From contig JAJZSY010000001.1 of assembly GCA_021849425.1 (NCBI GenBank), forward strand, positions 225,653 to 289,652: a DNA stretch of 64,000 nt, in the 5' to 3' direction. Of this stretch, positions 41,213 to 49,560 are shown piece by piece. How positions within the stretch are numbered: position 1 is the stretch's first letter; each line of letters opens with the position of its first letter. The notes under the pieces were generated by a model, which was not told the origin of the DNA, searched no databases, and was given only the letters and a program-made list of their open reading frames with translations. Source of the DNA: Pseudomonadota bacterium (GTDB taxonomy: Bacteria > Pseudomonadota > Alphaproteobacteria > Acetobacterales > Acetobacteraceae). Position numbers and translations under genes: made by a program.

Positions 41213-41254
41213 GCGTATCACTTTCTCATGCTTCGGATCGTGGCGCGGCCGGGT

Positions 41255-42139
41255 TCAGCCGTTGGAATAATTGTAATGACGCGGGTTGGGCAGCAGTCCG
41301 ACGTTGAATTTCGCGAGCGTCGCGGCGATCTCGGCCTTGTGGGTGGCGATCACCTTGTCGAGTTCGGCGCGCAGCGCGGTGTCGCCCTTCCGCACGCCCA
41401 TCGACATCGCGTAGGAATAATGCACCGCCGGCAGACCCGGGCCGTATTCCTCCGACGGCACCCGGCGCAGTTGCAGATCGGGGTAGTCCTTCATGAAGGC
41501 GCCGATCGCCGGCTCCCAGGTCACCATCACGCCGACCTTGCCATCCTGCACCGCCTGGAGCAGTTCGCGCGGCGAGGCGGCGGGATTGCCGGCGACGTGG
41601 AACACCACGGCGTTGCGGATCAGGCCGAGAATCTTGACCGCGGTCTCCGGCGTGGTTTCCGCCTCGAACCCGATCCTGACCGAATGCATCGAGACCGAGC
41701 GCATCGAGCGGATATGCAGGTGCTTGTCCTTGCGGGTCACGAACACGTAGGAGGAGCGGTAATAGGGCTTGGTGGCCAGTTCCTCGTTGTCGCCGGTTGG
41801 CAGGTTCATGATGACGTCGCATTTGTGCGCGTCGAGATTGAGGGCGAGGAAGTTCGAGAAGCCGCCATGCGCGCGGTAGCTCGCCCAGGTGTATTCGAGC
41901 TTGCGGCCCATCGCCCGGGCGACGAGTTCGGCGATCTTGTTCTCGAAGCCCTCGCCGGCGCGGTTCGAGTAGGGCAGGTAGCCCGGATCGGCGCAGACGC
42001 GCAGCACGTGAGCGCTCGCGGCGGGGCTGGTCTTGGAGGGCTGAGCGGTTGTGCTGGCCGCGGCGCTGCCCTCGGGGGTGGCGGCGAGGAAGGCGGCACA
42101 GCCCGCGAACATCATCCAGCGGATCATCGACGATTTCAT
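41255..42139 (-). CDS. xoxJ: XoxJ-like periplasmic binding protein of the methanol dehydrogenase system
   Basis: 294 residues from the ATG at 42139. A signal peptide precedes the type-II periplasmic-binding fold: VLRVCADPGYLPYSNRAGEGFENKIAELVARAMGRKLEYTW, where CADPxxLPYSN is the MxaJ/XoxJ signature, then HKCDVIMNLPTGDNEELATKPYYRSSYVFVTRKD and LLQAVQDGKVGVMVTWEPAIGAF. XoxJ proteins interact with and may activate XoxF. It lies between xoxF and the two-haem cytochrome, matching the usual xoxF-J-G gene group. Confidence 0.92.
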   Translation of the reverse strand: MKSSMIRWMMFAGCAAFLAATPEGSAAASTTAQPSKTSPAASAHVLRVCADPGYLPYSNRAGEGFENKIAELVARAMGRKLEYTWASYRAHGGFSNFLALNLDAHKCDVIMNLPTGDNEELATKPYYRSSYVFVTRKDKHLHIRSMRSVSMHSVRIGFEAETTPETAVKILGLIRNAVVFHVAGNPAASPRELLQAVQDGKVGVMVTWEPAIGAFMKDYPDLQLRRVPSEEYGPGLPAVHYSYAMSMGVRKGDTALRAELDKVIATHKAEIAATLAKFNVGLLPNPRHYNYSNG

Positions 42140-42236
42140 GGGTTTCACTCCGTCAGCGTGGCCGGCCGGATATCGGGCCGGTTCCTGTCGTTGCAGGCAC
42201 CCGCCGCGCGTGGCGGCGCTCGGGCGGGCAAGGCAG

Positions 42237-42275
42237 AAAAAGCTCCAGCCCGGGCAGGGGAGCGACCCGGGCTGG
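42237..42275 (-). terminator. Intrinsic terminator directly after xoxF
   Basis: CCAGCCCGGG and its exact complement (42245-42254 and 42266-42275, 11-base loop) are followed on the minus strand by AGC and five T (42241-42237). It starts 17 bp after the xoxF stop and should reduce read-through into xoxJ, so xoxF is likely made in excess over xoxJ and the cytochrome. Confidence 0.88.
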
Positions 42276-42291
42276 ATGGTCAAGACGCGCC

Positions 42292-44139
42292 TCAGTTCGC
42301 GCTGGCCACTTTCGAGGGCAGCGAGAACACCATCAGCGTGCCGCCAAGGTTGGTGTAGTCGGTCAGCGTGGCGTTCAGACCCACGGCGCCGAGACCGGCG
42401 GAGGATTTGTGCAGGTTGTCCGCCATGCCGATCGCGGCCCAGCCGCCGACACCGCTCAGCACCGCCACATACTGCTTGCCGTCATGCATGTAGGTGATCG
42501 GGTTGCCGATGATGCCGGACGGCGTCTTGAACTGGTAGAGGATCTTGCCGGTGTTGATGTCCACCGCGCGGAACATCCCCTTCAGCGTGCCGTAGAACGC
42601 GACATTGCCCGCCGTGGTCAGCGCACCGCCCCAATCCTGGAACATGTCGTGGATCTGCCACTTGGTCTTGCCGGTCATCGGGTCATAGGCGATGAAGCGG
42701 CCGCGATAGCCGCCCGGCCCCGGGATCATGTTCACGATGGCGCCGACGAACGGGAAGCCGGACTTGTACTTCACGTTGAACGCCTGGTAGCTCATGCACA
42801 GGTGGTTCAGCGGCGCGTAGAACAGGCCGGTCTTCGGATCGTAGGAAACCGGCTGCTCGTCCTTGTCGCCCTGCGACGAGGGGCAGATGTCCTTCACGTT
42901 CTTGCCCGCCTCGGTCATCTTGGCGGGATCGACGATCGGCTCGTTGGTCTTGGGGTTGATGCCGGTCGCCCAGTTCACCGAGGGGTCGTATTTGTGGATC
43001 GCGATCGGGCTGCCGTTCGCGCGGTTCATGACATAGCTGAAGCCGTTGCGGTCGAAATGCACCAGCGCCGGGACTTCCTTGCCGTGATCCTTGACGTTGA
43101 CGAGAACCATCTCGTTCACGCCGTCATAGTCCCAGCCGTCATGCGGGGTCATCTGGTAGACCCACTTGACCTTGCCGGTCTCGGGGTTGCGGGCCCAGAT
43201 GGTCATCGACCAGCGGTTCTTGCCGGGGCGCTGGCTCGGGTTCCAGGTGCCGGGATTGCCCGACCCGTAATAGATCAGGTTCAGCTTCGGATCGTAGGAA
43301 TACCAGCCCCAGGTGGTGCCGCCGCCCACTTTCCACTCGTCGCCCTGCCAGGTCTTGGTGCTGGAATGCGGGCCGACCGGCTTGCCGGTCGCGCCGTTGA
43401 TCGTGGTGGCCGGATCGATCAGCGTGTCCTTCGACGGGCCTTCGCTGTAGCCGCGCCAGACCATCTTGCCGGTGTGGATGTTGTAGGCGGTGATGTAGCC
43501 GCGCACGCCGTATTCACCGCCGGCGATGCCGATGATGACATTGTTGCCGACGACCATCGGCGCGCCGGTCATGGTCTGGCCCGCGGTCGGATGCCCGTTA
43601 TCGGCCGACCACACGACCTTGCCGGTCTTGGCGTCGAGCGCATAGAGGCGGGCGTCGAGCGCGTCGATGAAGACCATGCCATCGGCATAGGCCGGACCGC
43701 GGTTGACGACGTCGCAGCAGGCGACCGGCGGCGCGTTCGAGTCGCGCGGCGGGGTGTATTTCCAGGCGATCTGGTCGGGATGATCCAGATTGATGGCGTA
43801 GACGTAGTTCGGATAGGACGTCTCGTAATACATCATGTTGCCGACGACGATCGGCTGGCCTTCGAGGCCGCGATCCGTCCCGGTCGACATCGTCCACGCG
43901 ACCTGCAGGTTCTTCGCGTTCTTCGCGTTGATCTGGTCAAGCGTGCTGTAGCGCCAGTTATTGTAGGTGCCGGTTGGCATCACCCAGTCATTGGCGTTCT
44001 TCTGCAACTGCAGCAGCGACTCATTGGCGCTGCCCGACGTGGCCGCCTGCGCCGAAAGCACAAGCGCCCCTGCCCCCAGAATGCCGAAACTGGCCGCCAG
44101 CAGCGACCGCTTCAGCGATTTCGTCCCAAGTCTTGTCAT
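42292..44139 (-). CDS. xoxF: Lanthanide-dependent methanol dehydrogenase XoxF
   Basis: 615 residues from the ATG at 44139 (GGAGGGAG lies 5 bases upstream). A signal peptide ends at SAQA. The eight-bladed quinoprotein shows the PQQ-stacking Cys141-Cys142 (VACCDVVNRG), metal ligands Glu209 (GGEYGVRG), Asn295 (GSGNPGTW), catalytic Asp337 and extra Asp339 in WDYDGVNE. The DYD form is diagnostic for XoxF; MxaF has DYA. It oxidises methanol to formaldehyde or formate in the periplasm using PQQ and a light lanthanide. No MxaI small subunit is in the window. A sigma-54 promoter and a divergent sigma-54 activator lie upstream. Confidence 0.97.
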   Translation of the reverse strand: MTRLGTKSLKRSLLAASFGILGAGALVLSAQAATSGSANESLLQLQKNANDWVMPTGTYNNWRYSTLDQINAKNAKNLQVAWTMSTGTDRGLEGQPIVVGNMMYYETSYPNYVYAINLDHPDQIAWKYTPPRDSNAPPVACCDVVNRGPAYADGMVFIDALDARLYALDAKTGKVVWSADNGHPTAGQTMTGAPMVVGNNVIIGIAGGEYGVRGYITAYNIHTGKMVWRGYSEGPSKDTLIDPATTINGATGKPVGPHSSTKTWQGDEWKVGGGTTWGWYSYDPKLNLIYYGSGNPGTWNPSQRPGKNRWSMTIWARNPETGKVKWVYQMTPHDGWDYDGVNEMVLVNVKDHGKEVPALVHFDRNGFSYVMNRANGSPIAIHKYDPSVNWATGINPKTNEPIVDPAKMTEAGKNVKDICPSSQGDKDEQPVSYDPKTGLFYAPLNHLCMSYQAFNVKYKSGFPFVGAIVNMIPGPGGYRGRFIAYDPMTGKTKWQIHDMFQDWGGALTTAGNVAFYGTLKGMFRAVDINTGKILYQFKTPSGIIGNPITYMHDGKQYVAVLSGVGGWAAIGMADNLHKSSAGLGAVGLNATLTDYTNLGGTLMVFSLPSKVASAN

Positions 44140-44229
44140 TACGCTCCCTCCAAATGCGCGCCGGCGCCACATGACGACGGCTGCGGACGTTTGACGCGTT
44201 ACCGGATTCCCCGGCTGGCATGAGCATAG

Positions 44230-44245
44230 GCAATTCGCGTGCCAA
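44230..44245 (-). promoter_or_regulatory. Sigma-54 (-24/-12) promoter of xoxF
   Basis: On the minus strand, TTGGCACG-CGAA-TTGC (44245 to 44230) gives the TGGCACG-N4-TTGC consensus perfectly, with the GG and GC elements 10 bases apart. The start of transcription would be near 44218, leaving a 5' leader of about 79 bases before the xoxF ATG at 44139. The neighbouring gene encodes a GAFTGA-type sigma-54 activator, which is the expected partner. Confidence 0.85.
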
Positions 44246-44336
44246 TCGTGCCGGCCGCGCCGGGGCGGCACAAATCCGGAGGTTGTGGTTCCGCCGCCGG
44301 CGGATCGCGGCAAATCGGGGTGACAATGTGTAATTT

Positions 44337-44373
44337 GTGTGGAACACTCTGTCTCGCGCTGTCGTCACACGAC
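44337..44373. promoter_or_regulatory. Two inverted repeats, candidate activator sites
   Basis: GTGT-GGA-ACAC (44337-44347) and GTCGT-CAC-ACGAC (44361-44373) lie 92-143 bp upstream of the xoxF -24 element. This is the usual distance for sigma-54 enhancer sites, and the arms resemble the short palindromes bound by AcoR-type Fis domains. They are close to the activator's own start, allowing autoregulation. Unproven. Confidence 0.45.
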
Positions 44374-44434
44374 GAGCCGGCACAAGACCGGCATGCGGAA
44401 CGGCGGCGGATACGGTCAGGGGAGCGACCAGAAG

Positions 44435-46432
44435 ATGACCGACGTGAAACACGGGCAGGTGCATGCCGCGATGGCGCCGCCCGGCCGGGATTTCCGGCAC
44501 GAGGACTATATCGAGGCGGCATGGCGGCGGTGCCGCGACGAGTACGGGCTGAACCCGGAGGCGCCGCCGGCGGCGGTGCATGTCGGCGGGGCGGCGCTGC
44601 GCCACATCCGCGAGGAACACGCGCTGTTCGAGCGGCTCGGCCGGGTCGAGATGCACCGGCTGCTCGGGCAGATCGGCCAGCAGACCGGAACGTCCGCCAC
44701 ACCATCGCGCTACGTGCTGATGCTGACCGACGCCGAGGGCACCGTGCTCGACGTCTTTACCGACAGCGCCAATGCCGCGCGCGCGCAGGCGGCGAACATG
44801 GTGCCCGGCTTCCTGTGGGACGAGCCGCATGCCGGGGTGAACGGCCCTGGCACCTCGCTGCACGACCGGCGCTCGCGCGTTGTTCATCGCGACGAGCATT
44901 TCTTCACCTGCAACAACAACATGACCTGCTCGGCGGTGCCGGTCTGGGGGGCGAATGGCCGGCTGCTCGGCGCGATCGACGCCACCTGCCTCGATTGCGA
45001 TGACAGCCGCGCCGCCCAGGTGCCCACCATCGCCCTGGTCAGCATGTCCGCCCGCATCATCGAGCAGCTGCATTTCACCAACAGTTTCCGCGACTGCATG
45101 ATCATGCGCTTTCACGAGCGCCCCGAACTCGTCGGCCTGCCCTATGACTCGCTGCTCGCCGTCGACGGGGACGGGCTGATCCGGGCGGTGGACAATTCGG
45201 TGCCCGCCATGCTCGGCGCCAGCGGGCACGAGACGCTGGTTGGCCGCAGCGTCGCCGAGGTGTTCGACATCTCGCTCGACCGGCTGATGGAACACGCCGA
45301 AACCCAGCCTTTCGCCATCTGGCCGATCGCCCATGGCGACGACCGGCACGGCTTCGCCAGCGTCTGGCCGGCGAAACGCGCCCGCGCGCGCCTTGCCGCC
45401 GGCGCCACCGCCTCGCGCCGCGCGCTGGGGGTGGTGGAACCGCGCACCGCACGGAAACTGCCCGCCATGACCCGGCCGCGCCGCGACACCCCGCCCTCGC
45501 TCGCCGCCCTCGCCGGCGCCGACCCGGCGATGGCGCACAATGTCTGGCGCGCCGAGCGGGTGATGAACCGCGACATCAACATTCTTCTCCTCGGCGAAAC
45601 CGGCACCGGCAAGGACACGTTCGCCCGCGCCATCCACAACGCCAGCGGCCGCAGCGGCGCGCCCTTCGTCGCCATGAGCTGCGCCGCGATCCCCGAGCAG
45701 CTGATCGAGAGCGAGCTGTTCGGCTACGAGGCCGGCGCCTTCACCGGCGCGCGGCCCGGCGGGGCGCGCGGCAAGGCGGTGGCGGCGCATGGCGGCACCC
45801 TCTTTCTCGACGAGATCGGCGACATGCCGCTCGCCATCCAGGCGCGGCTGCTGCGCCTGCTCGAGGAGCGCGAGATCGTCCCGCTCGGCAGCACGACGCC
45901 GATCAATGTCGATATCAGGGTGATCAGCGCCACCCACCGCGACCTGGAGGCGATGGTCGCGCGCGGCGCGTTCCGCATGGATCTGTATTACCGGCTCAAC
46001 GGCGTCGCCCTCACCATGCCGGGGCTGCGCGGACGGGCCGACCGGCAACAGCTGATCGAGACGATCTGCGCCGAGGAAAGCGAGGACGGCGCGGTCACCA
46101 TCGCCCCCGCCGCGATGGCGGCGATGACCGCCTATGACTGGCCGGGCAATATCCGCGAACTGCGCAACACGCTGCGCACCGCCCTCGCCTTCGCCGATTC
46201 CGGCCGGATCGAGGTGCATCACCTCCCGCATGTGATCGCCGAGCGGCTCGACGCCGCCGCAGCGGCACCGCCGCCGGCTGCGCCCAGCCCCGACCCCGAA
46301 CGCGCGCGGATCGTCGCGGCGCTCGACGAGCATCACTGGCGCATCGGCACCACCGCCGCCAGCCTCGGCATGAGCCGCAACACGCTCTACCGCAAGCTGC
46401 ACCGCTTCGGCCTGATGAACGAGCCGAAGTGA
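44435..46432 (+). CDS. AcoR-type sigma-54-dependent transcriptional activator
   Basis: 665 residues from the ATG at 44435 (AGGGGAG lies upstream; an earlier ATG at 44339 has none). An N-terminal GAF-like sensor (RYVLMLTDAEGTVLDVF, GTSLHDRRSRVVHRDEHFF, AIDATCLDC) covers about residues 85-200; a PAS-like segment (SLLAVDGDGLIRAVDNS) follows to about 300. The AAA+ domain has Walker A LGETGTGKDTFAR (near 384), the sigma-54 contact loop GAFTGA (near 434) and Walker B LFLDEIGD (near 456). A Fis-type HTH (TTAASLGMSRNTLYRKLHRFG) ends the chain. AcoR-family members sense acetoin or alcohols. Its divergence from xoxF makes it the probable regulator. Confidence 0.93.
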   Translation: MTDVKHGQVHAAMAPPGRDFRHEDYIEAAWRRCRDEYGLNPEAPPAAVHVGGAALRHIREEHALFERLGRVEMHRLLGQIGQQTGTSATPSRYVLMLTDAEGTVLDVFTDSANAARAQAANMVPGFLWDEPHAGVNGPGTSLHDRRSRVVHRDEHFFTCNNNMTCSAVPVWGANGRLLGAIDATCLDCDDSRAAQVPTIALVSMSARIIEQLHFTNSFRDCMIMRFHERPELVGLPYDSLLAVDGDGLIRAVDNSVPAMLGASGHETLVGRSVAEVFDISLDRLMEHAETQPFAIWPIAHGDDRHGFASVWPAKRARARLAAGATASRRALGVVEPRTARKLPAMTRPRRDTPPSLAALAGADPAMAHNVWRAERVMNRDINILLLGETGTGKDTFARAIHNASGRSGAPFVAMSCAAIPEQLIESELFGYEAGAFTGARPGGARGKAVAAHGGTLFLDEIGDMPLAIQARLLRLLEEREIVPLGSTTPINVDIRVISATHRDLEAMVARGAFRMDLYYRLNGVALTMPGLRGRADRQQLIETICAEESEDGAVTIAPAAMAAMTAYDWPGNIRELRNTLRTALAFADSGRIEVHHLPHVIAERLDAAAAAPPPAAPSPDPERARIVAALDEHHWRIGTTAASLGMSRNTLYRKLHRFGLMNEPK

Positions 46433-46989
46433 CGCGCCGCCCGGTCGCCTATCTCGCCGGGCCGGACCTGTTCCTGCCCGGTGCCGCCGCTCATGCCGCG
46501 CGCAGGATCGCCATCGCGGCGCGGCATGGCATCGAGGCGCTCGCTCCGCTCGACGCGCCGGCCCCGGAATGCCGGCCGGGCGAGGCGCTGTGGCAGGCGA
46601 TCTTCCGCCAGGATGTGGCGATGATGGAGGCCAGCGATATCGTCATCGCCCATCTCACCCCGTTTCGCGGCGCCTCGGCCGATGCCGGCACGCTGGTCGA
46701 GCTGGGCTGGTTCCTCGGCCGCCGCCGCCCCTGTTTCGGCTATTCCAACGCCGCCACCCCGTTCGCCGCCCGCAGCCGCATGCAGGTCGCGGCCCAGCCC
46801 GATCCGCTGCCTGGCACCGCGATCGAGGATTTCGGCCTGGGCGACAACCTGATGATGATCGGCGCGCTGGAAGGCGGGCTGCTCACCCCGCCGGATGGGC
46901 AGGATCTGCCGTTCGACTCGCTCGCGACGTTCGAACGCTGTGTTGCGCGGGCGGCAGCGTTTCTTGCGGGCAGGTCGCCGCCAGGCTGA
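46429..46989 (+). CDS. Nucleoside 2-deoxyribosyltransferase-like protein
   Basis: 186 residues from a GTG at 46429 that overlaps the activator stop by 4 bases (GTGA). VAYLAGPDLFLPGAAAHAARRIAIAARHGIEALAPLD resembles the NDT family's nucleotide-binding start; AIFRQDVAMMEASDIVIAHLTPFRGASADAGTLVELGWFLGRRRPCFGYS contains the conserved ASD and the D-x-G-T-x-x-E block with its catalytic Glu. The family moves deoxyribose between bases. Coupling to the sigma-54 activator is odd and unexplained. Its 3' end overlaps the convergent SGNH-like gene by 107 bp. Confidence 0.8.
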   Translation: MTRRPVAYLAGPDLFLPGAAAHAARRIAIAARHGIEALAPLDAPAPECRPGEALWQAIFRQDVAMMEASDIVIAHLTPFRGASADAGTLVELGWFLGRRRPCFGYSNAATPFAARSRMQVAAQPDPLPGTAIEDFGLGDNLMMIGALEGGLLTPPDGQDLPFDSLATFERCVARAAAFLAGRSPPG

Positions 46990-47953
46990 GCATCGCCGAC
47001 GCCGGCGCGGTCAGCTTGCGATGGAGCAGCCGGGCGAGGCCGCGCGCCACCAGCAGGCTGTGGAAATACTGGCAGGGCTGCGCCAGGTGATCCTCGCTGT
47101 TGTAGAAATCGGCGCGCGGATAGCGGCTGCGGTTGGCGAGTTCGAGGAACCGCCCGCCATGGCGCAGATAGACGGCGCGGATGGCGCGCAGATCGGCCTC
47201 CGGCAGGCGCACATCGCGGAAATCGGTGGGCAGCCCGCCGATCACGATCACCCCCCGCGCCGTCGCGGCAGTGACGAACCGGGCGATCAGCACCGCGCCA
47301 TAGCCGCGGCGGATCGCCCGCGCCGACGGCTCGACCCGATGCAGCCCGGCGAGGAAAGACCGGTCGGCGGTGGCGAGCGAGGTGCCGATCTCGTCGCCCT
47401 CCGCATCCTCCTCGCGGGCGAGGCGGGCGCGCAGATGGCCAAGCCCCGCCGCCCGCGCCGCCATCTCGGCCAGCGCCTCCAGCCCGTCCGGCATGGTGTT
47501 GTCGAAGGCCGCCCCCAGAATCCGCCCCGGCGGCAGCCGCCAGAGCAGCGCGCGGTCGTGACGGAACAGCATGGCGCCATCGACATCCATCCGGTTGGCC
47601 GCGCGGCTGACGACGTATTGCTGCACCTCCATCGGCAGGTAGGCGATGTCGCCGCGATGCAGCAGGGGCAGCCAGCGGCGAAACAGATCGTCGAGCCCGA
47701 TGCCGACGGCGATGCCGCCGTTCTCGCATCGCACCCCCAGCGTCGCCCCCATCACCCGGCAGGAATGCGAATAGGGCCCGTTCGAGCCGGCGAGGATCAC
47801 CAGCTTCGGCGAAGGCAGCGCCGCGCCGCGGGCGAGTTTCTCGCGCATCTCCAGCCGCAGCAGGCCGAGCGAGAGCGGACGGTCGAGCAGAAAGGCGAAG
47901 GAAGCGAGGTAGAGCGCGAGCGAGGCGATGGCGCAGAGAAGCAGACGGCGCAT
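46883..47953 (-). CDS. SGNH-hydrolase-like membrane-anchored protein, MBOAT partner
   Basis: 356 residues from the ATG at 47953. One N-terminal membrane helix (LLLCAIASLALYLASFAFLLDRP) anchors a periplasmic domain with LVILAGSNGPYSHSCRVMG as the SGNH block I (GSN in place of GDS), ENGGIAVGIGLDDLFRRWLP, and VIVIGGLPTDFRDVRLPE plus DFYNSEDHLAQPCQYFHS, which supplies a block V-like D..H pair. Its start overlaps the MBOAT stop by 1 base (TGATG). Such pairs transfer acetyl groups to exported polysaccharides. The last residues overlap the convergent gene. Confidence 0.75.
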   Translation of the reverse strand: MRRLLLCAIASLALYLASFAFLLDRPLSLGLLRLEMREKLARGAALPSPKLVILAGSNGPYSHSCRVMGATLGVRCENGGIAVGIGLDDLFRRWLPLLHRGDIAYLPMEVQQYVVSRAANRMDVDGAMLFRHDRALLWRLPPGRILGAAFDNTMPDGLEALAEMAARAAGLGHLRARLAREEDAEGDEIGTSLATADRSFLAGLHRVEPSARAIRRGYGAVLIARFVTAATARGVIVIGGLPTDFRDVRLPEADLRAIRAVYLRHGGRFLELANRSRYPRADFYNSEDHLAQPCQYFHSLLVARGLARLLHRKLTAPASAMLSLAATCPQETLPPAQHSVRTSRASRTADPAHPAG

Positions 47954-49410
47954 CAGAACTGGAAATAGATGAAGGGCCGCGCATAGGGCGCGAAGATCAG
48001 CGCCTGCGCGGTGAAGGCGAAGCCGGCGATGAGCGCCGCGTTGCGGCCGCGCGCGCCGAGCGCGTGGATATCGGGCGACAGCAGCATGATCCCCCAGGCG
48101 AGGCCGATCAGCGCCGCCCCCTGCACCACGCTCATCGTCCGCGCCGCGCCGAGCCAGGGCAGCACCGCGACGGGCTGGGCGATCGCGCCGAGGGCGGGAA
48201 TCGCGGCGATGATCTGGCGCGGCAGCAGCACCCCGCCGGCGCCGGCGAGACCGCGCAGCATGATCCGGCAGGCCGCAAGGCTTTCGGCGCGGAACGGCAC
48301 CCAGGCCAGCAGCACGGCGAGCAGCGTCAGCCCCTGCGCCGCCAACCGGGGCAGACGCGTCCCTAACCGCCGCCACTGGTGATGGATCACGAGATAAAGA
48401 CCGTGCAGCCCGCCCCACAGCATGAACGACCACGCGGCGCCATGCCAAAGCCCGCCGAGCAGCATGGTGATCATCAGGTTGAGGTTGCGCCGCGCCTCGC
48501 CACAGCGGTTGCCGCCGAGCGGGATGTATAGATAGTCGCGCAGGAAGCAGGACAGGGTGATGTTCCAGCGCCGCCAGAAATCCGAGATGTCGCGCGCCTG
48601 ACAGGGGCTGCGGAAATTCAGCGGAAAGCCGATGCCGATCATCCGGGCGAGGCCGATCGCCATGTCCGAATAGCCGGAGAAGTCGAAATAGATCTGCGCG
48701 CCATAGGCGAGCAGCGCCACCCACGCCTCGACGAGCGAGAGCGAATGCCCCGCCGCCGCCGCCGCGAACCCCGGATCGGCGAAGCGGGCGAGGCTGTCGG
48801 CCAGCACCAGCTTCTTGCCGAGGCCGAGGAGAAAGATTTCGATGCCGGCCACGAGGTCGTCATGCCGCAGCCGGCCGCGATGGCCGGCGAATTGCGGGAT
48901 GATCTCGCCCGGGCGGACGATCGGCCCGGCGATCAGATGCGCGAAGAAGGCGACGAAACAGGCATAGTCGAGAAAGCCGCAGGCGGGCACCTCGCCGCGC
49001 GCGGTATCGACCAGATACATCACCTGCTGGAAGGTGAAGAAGCTGATGCCGAGCGGCAGCAGGATGACGATCGCCGGCGCGGGCAGGCCGAGCAGCGCCG
49101 CGCCCGTCGCCGCCAGCAGCCCGGCATATTTGAACCAGCCGAGCAGCAGAAGATTCGCCGCGAGCCCGCCAATGAGCCAGCGACGCGGCCGGGGCGAGCG
49201 CCGCATCGCCGCCGCCAGCGCGTAATTGCCGAGGATCGATCCGGCCAGCAGCGGCAGCAGCAGCGGCTTCCACCAGCCGTAGAACACGAGGCTCGCCAGC
49301 AGCAGCAGGCCGAGCGCCGCTCGCGCCCCGGCAATCCGCCCGGCAAGGGCAAAGCTGGCCAGAAACACCGGCAGAAACCCGAAGACGAAAGGAGCCGCGT
49401 TGAAAAGCAC
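47953..49410 (-). CDS. MBOAT family membrane O-acyltransferase
   Basis: 485 residues with about 11-12 hydrophobic segments. LLPLGISFFTFQQVMYLVDTARGE, FFAHLIAGPIVRPGEIIPQF, YGAQIYFDFSGYSDMAIGLARMIGIGFPLNFRSPCQARDISDFWRRWNITLSCFLRDYLYIPLGGNR and TMLLGGLWHGAAWSFMLWGGLHGLYL (with the catalytic His) are the AlgI/PatA/DltB-type MBOAT signatures. It moves acyl groups across the membrane for polysaccharide acetylation, using the SGNH-like partner encoded downstream. The polymer is unknown; no glycosyltransferases are adjacent. Confidence 0.93.
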   Translation of the reverse strand: MLFNAAPFVFGFLPVFLASFALAGRIAGARAALGLLLLASLVFYGWWKPLLLPLLAGSILGNYALAAAMRRSPRPRRWLIGGLAANLLLLGWFKYAGLLAATGAALLGLPAPAIVILLPLGISFFTFQQVMYLVDTARGEVPACGFLDYACFVAFFAHLIAGPIVRPGEIIPQFAGHRGRLRHDDLVAGIEIFLLGLGKKLVLADSLARFADPGFAAAAAGHSLSLVEAWVALLAYGAQIYFDFSGYSDMAIGLARMIGIGFPLNFRSPCQARDISDFWRRWNITLSCFLRDYLYIPLGGNRCGEARRNLNLMITMLLGGLWHGAAWSFMLWGGLHGLYLVIHHQWRRLGTRLPRLAAQGLTLLAVLLAWVPFRAESLAACRIMLRGLAGAGGVLLPRQIIAAIPALGAIAQPVAVLPWLGAARTMSVVQGAALIGLAWGIMLLSPDIHALGARGRNAALIAGFAFTAQALIFAPYARPFIYFQF

Positions 49411-49560
49411 GATTAAAATACCCGCTTAGGTTGAAAATACCTTGCCACGCGGCGCGGGCGATTTCCACCCCGAATTGGCCCCGGCGGCACCGGATGCTAT
49501 AGGCCGCGCGAGCCCGGCCCCTCCGGGCCTTCCCCACGCCGCGCCGGAACCCGTATCGAC

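Noticed and set aside
44021..46402. A 793-codon open frame antisense to the sigma-54 activator gene
   Set aside because: Long antisense frames are common in GC-rich DNA with strong third-base bias. It has no recognised motif and lies opposite a gene with clear domains.
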